NCBI GenBank assembly: GCA_017996675.1
Contig: JAGOGN010000093.1
Coordinates: forward strand, 1 to 6,155
Reading direction: 5' to 3'
From: Lachnospiraceae bacterium
GTDB taxonomy: Bacteria; Bacillota_A; Clostridia; Lachnospirales; Lachnospiraceae
Length of the DNA stretch: 6,155 nt
Shown here piece by piece: positions 1 through 5,201 of this stretch. Numbering within the stretch: position 1 is the first letter of the stretch; every line of letters starts with the position of its first letter. Under the pieces are notes generated by a model. It worked only from the letters and a program-made list of their open reading frames with translations. It was not told where the DNA came from and ran no database searches. The translations under genes and the position numbers were made by a program.

Positions 1-1
1 G

Positions 2-1330
2 CCAACCGTAGTGGAGCAGGCATTGCAAACAGTAGTGGTTTATGTAGATACCGCAATGGTGGGACGACTGGGTGCACAGGCCTCAGCAGCGGTGGGATTG
101 ACGATTTCGATGAACTGGCTGATTAATGGACCGATTTTTGCATTGGGAGTCGGGGTATTGGCCTTTGTAGCAAGAAATAATGGTGCTAAAAAATATGATG
201 ATTTGAAAGTGGCAGCAGTGCAAGGAATCTATTTAGCGTTAATGATTGGAGCGTTTTTTAGTATCGTATCTCTTGCGATTAGTCCACAACTTCCTCAGTG
301 GCTTGGTGGCGCAAAGGAAATCCAGCACGATGCCTCTATGTATTTTGCAATTGTTGGAGGAGCATCCATTTTTCGGGCAATCGATATTGTGTTAGCGTGT
401 ACGATTCGCGGAACCGGAAACACAAAGACTCCTATGAAAATCAATGTATTTATGAATATATGCAATATTATACTGAATTATTTTTTCATCTATCAGTCCA
501 GAGTCATCACGATTGGTAGTTTTGAAATGTGGATGCCAGGGGCTAATTTTGGTGTAGCAGGAGCAGCATTGGGAACCGCAATAGCGAATCTAATAGGTGG
601 AGTTTTAATGCTCAGAATTTTATATAAGAGCCCAATCCTATCTCCAAAAGGAATTAGTAAAAAAATCAATTCAAAAGTGATGTTTCAGTGTATTCGGGTG
701 GGGGTTCCGTTGGCGTTGCAAAGAACGGCGATTTTTTTGGGACACGTGAAGTTTACCTCTTTGGTAGCTGGGCTTGGAACGATTACATTAGCGGCGCATT
801 CTATTGCATTAACTGCAGAAGAGATGTTTTATATTCCAGGGTTTGGAATGCAGGATGCGGGGGCGACATTGGTTGGAAATGCAATGGGCGAAGGCGATGA
901 AAAAAAGATGGATCACATTGCAAGACTTTTAATAATAGTGACTGTTTCAATTATGACAATCACAGGGATACTGTTGTTTATTTTCCCACATGTGGTAATG
1001 GGAATCTTTACTAGTGATCCCGAAGTCATCCGACAAGGTGTCATAGTACTACGAATTGTAGCTGTTTCGGAGCCAATTTACGGAGCATTGATTATGATGG
1101 AAGGTATTTTTAATGGAGTTGGCAATACGAAAACGACATTTCTTGTGGGAGTGTCTACCATGTGGGGGATTCGTATTATAGGAACAATCCTTTGTATTCA
1201 GGTATTTCACTTTAAACTTCCCGCAGTCTGGGGATGTATGGTAGCAGAGAATGTAGTGAAAGCATTGATCTTGGGAATCCTGTTCTTGCGAGGGGTATGG
1301 AAAAAGGGAGCGGTTCGTTACGATGAATAA
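2..1330 (+). CDS. MATE-family multidrug/toxin efflux transporter, 5'-partial
   Basis: This is an integral membrane antiporter of the MATE family (MOP superfamily), expected to export cationic drugs or metabolites using a Na+ or H+ gradient. The reading frame is open to the left edge: the codons before the GTG at 11 read P-T-V and continue into VEQALQTVVVYVDTAMVG, the usual end of MATE helix 1. That GTG is therefore an internal Val and the true start lies upstream. Numbering from the GTG as residue 1, DTAMVGRLG is at 13-21, RGTGNTKTP at 133-141 and the matching GVGNTKT at 369-375. The last two mark the N- and C-terminal six-helix bundles and their internal duplication. About 442 codons are visible against a family norm near 450, so only a short N-terminal piece should be missing. 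The C-terminus is short and basic (WKKGAVRYDE). No terminator separates it from ddl downstream. The substrate cannot be read from the sequence. Confidence 0.93.
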   Translation, partial: PTVVEQALQTVVVYVDTAMVGRLGAQASAAVGLTISMNWLINGPIFALGVGVLAFVARNNGAKKYDDLKVAAVQGIYLALMIGAFFSIVSLAISPQLPQWLGGAKEIQHDASMYFAIVGGASIFRAIDIVLACTIRGTGNTKTPMKINVFMNICNIILNYFFIYQSRVITIGSFEMWMPGANFGVAGAALGTAIANLIGGVLMLRILYKSPILSPKGISKKINSKVMFQCIRVGVPLALQRTAIFLGHVKFTSLVAGLGTITLAAHSIALTAEEMFYIPGFGMQDAGATLVGNAMGEGDEKKMDHIARLLIIVTVSIMTITGILLFIFPHVVMGIFTSDPEVIRQGVIVLRIVAVSEPIYGALIMMEGIFNGVGNTKTTFLVGVSTMWGIRIIGTILCIQVFHFKLPAVWGCMVAENVVKALILGILFLRGVWKKGAVRYDE

Positions 1331-1334
1331 GACC

Positions 1335-1363
1335 TTGCAAGGAGTGAAAAAAAGGAGTAATAT
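1335..1363 (+). promoter_or_regulatory. possible weak promoter for ddl-murF
   Basis: TTGCAA (1335-1340) and TAATAT (1358-1363) are separated by exactly 17 bases, and each matches four of six sigma-A consensus positions. Transcription would begin near 1370, about 33 bases before the ddl start. It sits in the short gap after the MATE gene, where no hairpin-plus-T-run terminator is visible, so read-through from upstream is an alternative or additional source of transcript. Confidence 0.3.
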
Positions 1364-1402
1364 TACCAAGTAAAAATCCAAGGCGAAAGATAGGAGAACA
1401 AT

Positions 1403-2449
1403 ATGAAAATCGTTGTTTTGGCAGGAGGGCTCAGCACGGAAAGAGATGTATCTTTAGTGACCGGAGCGAATGTGACAGAAGCATTAAAGAAGAGTGGACA
1501 TCAGGTAATACTACTTGACGTATTTTTAGGATACGAAAATGAGGGTAGATCCATTGAGAATATTTTTGAAAGAGCAGATGAAATACAGGCAATCGCAGAA
1601 GGGATTTCGGAAGTTGCACCAGATATTGCAAGTGTAAAGAGAATGAGAAAGGATCAGAGCGCATGCTTTTTTGGCCCAAATGTCATCCAGATTTGTCAGA
1701 TGGCGGATGTGGTATTTATGGCTTTACACGGATCAAACGGGGAAGATGGCCGTATTCAGGCTACTTTTGATCTGTTTGGAATCAAGTATACCGGAACAGG
1801 GCACTTAAGTAGTGCAATTGCGATGGATAAAGAAATTAGTAAACAATTTTTTGAAAGCGCTAAAGTACCAACTCCAAGAGGAGTAGTTGCAATTAAAGAT
1901 CATGCATATCTGACGTTTGAAGAAACAGGACTTGCGTTACCGGTTGTGGTAAAACCATGTTGTGGAGGTTCTAGTATTGGCACCACCATCGTCCGAAACA
2001 AAGCAGATTACGAGAAGGCATTGGCAGATTCTTTCCAGTATGAAGAGCGAGCAATTGTAGAAGAGTTTATTAAAGGAAGAGAATTTTCAGTAGGTGTCAT
2101 GGAACACAAGGCTTTGCCGGTGATTGAAATCGCACCAGTAGAAGGTTTTTATGATTATAAGAATAAATATAAAGCAGGAAGTGCGGTGGAAACCTGTCCT
2201 GCAGACATTCCAGAGACTATAGCAAAAGAAATGCAGCATTACGCTCAGGTGGTAAGTAGATGTTTAAACATTGATACCTATGCGAGAATGGATTTCTTAC
2301 TGTCGGAAAATAACCATGTGTATTGTTTGGAAGCAAATACTCTTCCAGGTATGACCAAAACAAGTCTGCTTCCACAAGAGGCAGCAGTCATTGGAATGGA
2401 TTTCGAGCAATTATGTAATGAAATTATTCGCATCTCATTGGAGAAATAA
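1403..2449 (+). CDS. ddl: D-alanine--D-alanine ligase
   Basis: This cytoplasmic ATP-grasp enzyme joins two D-alanines to make the D-Ala-D-Ala end of the peptidoglycan stem peptide, with ATP hydrolysis through an acyl phosphate. The protein has 348 residues. Family motifs in order are GGLSTERDVS at 8-17 (E13 equivalent to the substrate-binding Glu), ALHGSNGEDG at 107-116, the ATP-binding Lys in VVVKP at 181-185, the glycine loop GGSSIGT at 188-194, YDYKNKY at 250-256, ARMDF at 294-298 with the metal-binding Asp, and CLEANTLPGMT at 308-318 with E310 and N312. The Lys-Tyr pair at 255-256 in the omega loop is the D-Ala-D-Ala type, not the D-lactate (VanA-like) type. It is about 40 residues longer than E. 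coli DdlB (306), mainly through extra sequence at roughly 45-95. TAGGAG at 1391-1396, six bases before the ATG, supports this start. The stop lies two bases before murF. Confidence 0.97.
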   Translation: MKIVVLAGGLSTERDVSLVTGANVTEALKKSGHQVILLDVFLGYENEGRSIENIFERADEIQAIAEGISEVAPDIASVKRMRKDQSACFFGPNVIQICQMADVVFMALHGSNGEDGRIQATFDLFGIKYTGTGHLSSAIAMDKEISKQFFESAKVPTPRGVVAIKDHAYLTFEETGLALPVVVKPCCGGSSIGTTIVRNKADYEKALADSFQYEERAIVEEFIKGREFSVGVMEHKALPVIEIAPVEGFYDYKNKYKAGSAVETCPADIPETIAKEMQHYAQVVSRCLNIDTYARMDFLLSENNHVYCLEANTLPGMTKTSLLPQEAAVIGMDFEQLCNEIIRISLEK

Positions 2450-2451
2450 GT

Positions 2452-3846
2452 ATGAAAAATATGACAATTGCAAATATTTGCAAAGCCTGTAAGGGAACTT
2501 TTTTTGGACAGGAAGAACTCTTTTGTGCCAATGTTGAAATTAGTGGTGTTCAGATTGACAGCCGGAAAATCACAGAAGGAAATCTGTTTATCCCAATGCC
2601 AGGAGAACGTGCAGATGGACATCAATTTATTGAAACTGTCATGGAAAAGGGAGCACTTGTTACTCTTTCTGAAAAGGAACTTGCGTTCAATGTTCCATAT
2701 ATTTTGGTAGAATCCTGTCCACAAGCATTAAAAGATTTGGCTTATTTTTACCGGGACCAGCTGGATTGTACCATTGTTGGAATAACAGGAAGTGTAGGAA
2801 AGACCAGTACAAAAGAAATGATTGCCGCTGTTTTAGAGCAGCAATTTTTGGTGCAAAAAACGGCTGGGAATTTTAATAATGAAATTGGATTGCCCTTGAC
2901 TATTTTTTCCATTACAAAAGAACATCAGGTAGCTGTGGTTGAAATGGGAATATCAGATTTTGGTGAAATGACTAGACTAGCGCAGATTGCGCGACCAGAT
3001 ATTTGTGTGTTAACCAATATTGGATATTGTCATCTGGATCAATTAGGGGATCGAAGTGGTGTGTTAAAGGCGAAGAGCGAATGCTTTCCTTTTGTGAAGG
3101 AAGGCGGATCGATTATTTTAAATAAAGATGATGATCAACTGGCAACAGTAGAAAACGTACCGGGTCGTAAGTTACTCTGGTATTCTATCCAGGATAAACA
3201 GGCGACAGCATATGGAACGAATCTGGAATCATGCGGGTTGGACGGAATCGATTCATTATTTACGTTAAATAAAGAGAATGGACAAAAAGAAGTCTTCCCA
3301 GTTCATATTCCAATCCCAGGGGATCATAATGTGATGAATGCTTTGGCGGCGACCGTAGTTGGTCATGAGCTAGGTCTTAACCATAGTCAGATTCAAGCAG
3401 GAATACAATTGGTTCAGACCATGCAGGGAAGAACAAATTTAATTCGAAATAAAGAGATGTTAATCATTGATGATTGCTATAATGCAAATCCAATGTCGAT
3501 GAAAGCGTCCATTCGAGTCCTTTCTTCTTTGGATGGACGAAAAGTGGCAATTTTAGGAGATATGGGTGAATTAGGAGAAGATCGTCGCGCGCTGCACTAT
3601 CAGGTGGGAGAAGCAGTTGCGAAAGGACGCGTCAATACGCTGATTGCAATTGGTGAATTAGCAATTGAAATGACGAATGCGCTGAAAGATCAAGAAGAAA
3701 CTATCGAAAGCTATTACTTTGAAAGCAAGCAGGAAGCGATTCCTTTTATCACAAACTATGTTCAAGCAGGAGATACCATTTTGGTTAAGGCGTCTCACTT
3801 TATGCAGTTTGAAGAAATAGTTGAGTTATTAAGCAGAAAGTCTTGA
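2452..3846 (+). CDS. murF: UDP-N-acetylmuramoyl-tripeptide--D-alanyl-D-alanine ligase
   Basis: This Mur ligase adds the D-Ala-D-Ala made by Ddl to UDP-MurNAc-tripeptide, completing the cytoplasmic pentapeptide precursor. The 464 residues show the three-domain order. The N-terminal substrate domain has DSRKI at 36-40. The central ATPase has the P-loop GITGSVGKTST at 110-120, GNFNNEIGLP at 139-148, VVEMGIS at 162-168, TNIGYCHLD at 188-196 and KAKSE at 206-210, where K208 is the expected carbamylated Lys. The C-terminal domain includes GDHNVMNALAA at 290-300, DDCYNANPMSM at 340-350 and GDMGELG at 369-375. The DCYNANP and NNEIG signatures fit MurF better than MurE or MurC. The start at 2452 is chosen because GGAG at 2440-2443 lies eight bases upstream; the next in-frame ATG at 2461 would be too far. 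It is translationally close to ddl, and the two form an operon ended by the hairpin at 3871. Confidence 0.97.
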   Translation: MKNMTIANICKACKGTFFGQEELFCANVEISGVQIDSRKITEGNLFIPMPGERADGHQFIETVMEKGALVTLSEKELAFNVPYILVESCPQALKDLAYFYRDQLDCTIVGITGSVGKTSTKEMIAAVLEQQFLVQKTAGNFNNEIGLPLTIFSITKEHQVAVVEMGISDFGEMTRLAQIARPDICVLTNIGYCHLDQLGDRSGVLKAKSECFPFVKEGGSIILNKDDDQLATVENVPGRKLLWYSIQDKQATAYGTNLESCGLDGIDSLFTLNKENGQKEVFPVHIPIPGDHNVMNALAATVVGHELGLNHSQIQAGIQLVQTMQGRTNLIRNKEMLIIDDCYNANPMSMKASIRVLSSLDGRKVAILGDMGELGEDRRALHYQVGEAVAKGRVNTLIAIGELAIEMTNALKDQEETIESYYFESKQEAIPFITNYVQAGDTILVKASHFMQFEEIVELLSRKS

Positions 3847-3870
3847 AGTTGTGAAACAACATAAATAAGA

Positions 3871-3929
3871 AAAGCCGTTGTATTCAACATATCAAGTTCG
3901 ATATCTGAATATAACGGCTTTATTTTTTA
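3871..3929. terminator. bidirectional intrinsic terminator between convergent murF and plsC
   Basis: The arms 3871-3886 (AAAGCCGTTGTATTCA) and 3906-3921 (TGAATATAACGGCTTT) pair over 16 positions with a single non-Watson-Crick pair (3880 with 3912). A second small stem, ATATC (3889-3893) with GATAT (3900-3904), closes a six-base loop. On the plus strand the hairpin is followed by a T-rich run at 3919-3929, which ends murF. Read on the minus strand it is followed by TTTTCTTATTTA, which ends the acyltransferase. The odd pair is a G-U wobble in the plus-strand RNA and a C-A mismatch in the minus-strand RNA. Confidence 0.9.
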
Positions 3930-4649
3930 TAGAGACTGTTCTAATAGGGATTTCAAAATGTTTTGGACATGTGCTCCAAGAAATTTCTTTTCTTCCTTGG
4001 TTAACTGATCGGGATAGACCGGCGCGCCATAAGTGATTTGAATGGTCCCTTTTCGAATAAATGGGAGATGCTGCTCAAAGATTTCGCCGGATCCTTTAAT
4101 TGCAACCGGAATGATCGGGCAGTTTGCCTTTTCAGCAATCTTTAATGCTCCTTCTTTAAAAGGGAGCATTTGTCCGTCTTTACTTCGAGTTCCTTCTGGA
4201 AAAATGAAAATATCGACGCCTTCTTTGACTTGGGCTACTCCTTCAAGGACCATTTTCAAGCCTTCGCGAATATTGGAACGATCAAGGAATAAACAGCGGA
4301 TACGTTTCATCCAGATATTTAATAAAGGAACTTTTTTAAATTCGATTTTGGATACATAACCCATCGGACGCTGTGTCAATGTGTACGTGGATATCACATC
4401 AAAAAAGCTATTGTGATTTCCGACAAATAAGCAGGCCTGATCTTTCGGTATGAGTTCTAGTCCTTTTACAGAAAGTTTGACTCCGGAAAAAAACAAAACG
4501 ACGCGAAACGCCCAGCGAACCATTCGCATGGAGTGAAGATCTGATTTGTGTGGGTTCTTTTTACGAATGATCCATTCAATGAACATTATTGGAGTGGAAA
4601 AAATTAGAAACAGCACTACAAAACCGAGTGCAAATATTAATCTAATCAT
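3927..4649 (-). CDS. plsC: 1-acyl-sn-glycerol-3-phosphate acyltransferase (PlsC/LPLAT family)
   Basis: This membrane-associated acyltransferase should acylate lysophosphatidic acid at the sn-2 position to give phosphatidic acid, the precursor of membrane phospholipids. The 240-residue protein begins with a hydrophobic helix at about 2-27. The four LPLAT blocks follow: NHNSFFD at 78-84 (the HX4D catalytic pair H79 and D84), KIEFKKVPLLN at 101-111, FPEGTRSKDG at 150-159 (the EGTR phosphate-binding motif) and PIIPVAIKGSG at 178-188. The length is normal for bacterial PlsC. AAGGAAGG (minus strand, 4656-4663) lies six bases before the ATG and fixes the start. It faces murF tail to tail across a shared terminator and is transcribed divergently from veg. 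Family membership is clear from the motifs. The exact acceptor is inference, since relatives acylate other lysolipids and several such paralogues can coexist in Clostridia. Confidence 0.92.
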   Translation of the reverse strand: MIRLIFALGFVVLFLIFSTPIMFIEWIIRKKNPHKSDLHSMRMVRWAFRVVLFFSGVKLSVKGLELIPKDQACLFVGNHNSFFDVISTYTLTQRPMGYVSKIEFKKVPLLNIWMKRIRCLFLDRSNIREGLKMVLEGVAQVKEGVDIFIFPEGTRSKDGQMLPFKEGALKIAEKANCPIIPVAIKGSGEIFEQHLPFIRKGTIQITYGAPVYPDQLTKEEKKFLGAHVQNILKSLLEQSL

Positions 4650-4686
4650 AGAAATCCTTCCTTTGTTTTTTATTTCAATTCACCTT

Positions 4687-4715
4687 ATTATAACTGCCAA
4701 ATTGTGGAAATGCAA
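4687..4715 (-). promoter_or_regulatory. promoter for plsC-type gene
   Basis: On the minus strand a perfect -10 TATAAT (4687-4692) lies 17 bases downstream of TTGCAT (4710-4715), a weak -35 matching three of six positions. The transcript would start near 4680, leaving a leader of about 30 bases before the ATG at 4649. Only 21 bases separate this -35 from the -35 of veg on the other strand. Confidence 0.6.
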
Positions 4716-4752
4716 TAGTAGTCATTGTGGTCAAATTTGACAAACACCACAA
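4701..4752. repeat. TTGTGG direct and inverted repeats over the divergent promoters
   Basis: ATTGTGG occurs at 4701-4707 and again at 4724-4730, 23 bases apart, or about two helical turns. A third copy in inverted orientation, ACCACAA at 4746-4752, forms a perfect 7-base inverted repeat with TTGTGGT at 4725-4731. Between them lies the palindrome CAAATTTG (4732-4739). The set covers the spacer of the plsC promoter and the -35 and spacer of the veg promoter. That would suit a DNA-binding regulator, but no regulator is identified and the motif is short, so an operator role is inference. Confidence 0.4.
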
Positions 4753-4765
4753 AATATGGTATAGT
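4737..4765 (+). promoter_or_regulatory. strong sigma-A-type promoter for veg
   Basis: A perfect -35 TTGACA (4737-4742), a 17-base spacer and TATAGT (4760-4765, five of six) preceded by TG at 4757-4758 make an extended -10 promoter very close to consensus. Transcription should begin near 4772, within about 15 bases of the veg ATG, leaving a very short leader that holds little more than the ribosome binding site. The veg gene of Bacillus subtilis is also known for an unusually strong promoter, which fits. Confidence 0.88.
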
Positions 4766-4774
4766 ATCAAAAGT

Positions 4775-4780
4775 GAGGTG
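4775..4780 (+). promoter_or_regulatory. ribosome binding site that sets the veg start
   Basis: GAGGTG ends six bases before the ATG at 4787. A longer in-frame reading from the GTG at 4727 would begin upstream of the -35 element and lacks a ribosome binding site, so the 4787 start is preferred. Confidence 0.8.
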
Positions 4781-4786
4781 AATAAA

Positions 4787-5026
4787 ATGGCAATGCATCA
4801 AGAAGAACTAAGCAAAGTACGAGCTTCTGTAAGAAAACAGTTAGGCAACAGAGTTGAGATCAGACAGGATGAGGGCCGTCACAGAACCAATATTCGCAAA
4901 GGAATATTGCAATGTGCATATCCGTGCGTGTTTACCGTGTTACTTGACCACGAGGAACCGCAGCAATTGTTATCATTTAGTTACACCGATATAATAACGC
5001 AAGAAGTACGTATGAGTCTGTGCTAA
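4787..5026 (+). CDS. veg: Veg family protein
   Basis: This is a small 79-residue cytoplasmic protein of the Veg family, found widely in Firmicutes; B. subtilis Veg has 86 residues. The family core is visible: LSKVRASVRKQLGNRVEI at 8-25, a basic GRHRTNIRKG at 30-39, GILQCAYPCVFTVLL at 39-53 (pattern GIL...YP.VF.V.L) and SFSYTDIITQEV at 63-74 (pattern SY.DI.T..V). There is no signal peptide or membrane segment. In B. subtilis, Veg has been reported to stimulate biofilm gene expression by opposing the repressor SinR. Whether that applies here is unknown, because SinR and its matrix operons are not general in Clostridia. It is a single-gene transcript: a near-consensus promoter lies directly upstream and a strong terminator begins 36 bases after the stop. 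Its neighbour plsC is divergent. Confidence 0.92.
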   Translation: MAMHQEELSKVRASVRKQLGNRVEIRQDEGRHRTNIRKGILQCAYPCVFTVLLDHEEPQQLLSFSYTDIITQEVRMSLC

Positions 5027-5061
5027 TCACACAGAAATGACAGAATGTAATATGATATATG

Positions 5062-5117
5062 AAAATCTTCGAGAGGGGCATTTTAAGATGCCCTTTATCG
5101 AAGATTTTTCTTTTTTT
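5062..5117 (+). terminator. strong intrinsic terminator after veg
   Basis: The outer arms AAAATCTTCGA (5062-5072) and TCGAAGATTTT (5098-5108) pair perfectly. The inner arms GGGCAT (5076-5081) and ATGCCC (5088-5093) extend the stem through G-U and A-U pairs, with a six-base loop at 5082-5087. A T-rich run at 5104-5117, broken only by one C, follows at once. The long stem and T-run imply efficient termination, as expected after a strongly expressed gene. Confidence 0.95.
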
Positions 5118-5131
5118 GTAAATTATGTAAC
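5117..5131 (+). promoter_or_regulatory. WalR-like direct repeat upstream of the hydrolase promoter
   Basis: TGTAAA (5117-5122) and TGTAAC (5126-5131) are two half-sites matching TGTWAH, the half-site bound by WalR/YycF, the response regulator controlling cell-wall hydrolase genes in Firmicutes. They lie just before the -35 of a PcsB-like hydrolase gene, a typical WalR target. The spacing is 9 bases start to start, whereas the published consensus has 11 (a 5-base gap), so this is a near match only. Confidence 0.3.
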
Positions 5132-5136
5132 GATTC

Positions 5137-5165
5137 TTGAAAAAAAAGGCAATTAATGGTAAAAT
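5137..5165 (+). promoter_or_regulatory. promoter for the NlpC/P60 hydrolase gene
   Basis: TTGAAA (5137-5142, five of six) and TAAAAT (5160-5165, five of six) are 17 bases apart, with TG at 5157-5158 giving an extended -10. Transcription should start near 5172, about 30 bases before the ATG. Because a strong terminator lies just upstream, this is probably the gene's only local promoter. Its TGG-TAAAAT layout resembles the TGG-TATAGT of the veg promoter. Confidence 0.75.
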
Positions 5166-5191
5166 GTAGAAGGTAACGTGTAGGAACAGAT

Positions 5192-5196
5192 GGAGG
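5192..5196 (+). promoter_or_regulatory. ribosome binding site that sets the hydrolase start
   Basis: GGAGG lies five bases before the ATG at 5202. An in-frame ATG at 5190 overlaps this site and has only a weaker TAGGAA (5181-5186) before it. The 5202 start also gives a clean signal peptide beginning MKKR. Confidence 0.8.
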
Positions 5197-5201
5197 AAGC
5201 G

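Noticed and set aside
1333..1342. CCTTGCAAGG palindrome after the MATE gene, considered as a terminator
   Set aside because: It is a 10-base perfect palindrome with no loop and is followed by A and G rather than a T-run, so it cannot act as an intrinsic terminator.
1323..1373. A 16-codon ORF starting at an ATG that overlaps the MATE stop codon
   Set aside because: It is very short, has no well-placed ribosome binding site, overlaps the proposed promoter and resembles no known leader peptide; chance is the simplest explanation.
1049..1381. Minus-strand 110-codon ORF over the end of the MATE gene
   Set aside because: It is antisense to a clear coding region, with Cys-rich low-sense composition and no ribosome binding site or family motif; it is a frame shadow.
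2278..2724. Minus-strand 148-codon ORF across the ddl-murF junction
   Set aside because: It lies opposite two well-supported genes with full motif sets and has no recognisable domain.
4727..4786. Longer veg reading from the GTG at 4727
   Set aside because: This start lies upstream of the veg -35 box and would not be on the transcript; the ATG at 4787 has a proper ribosome binding site and matches the family N-terminus.
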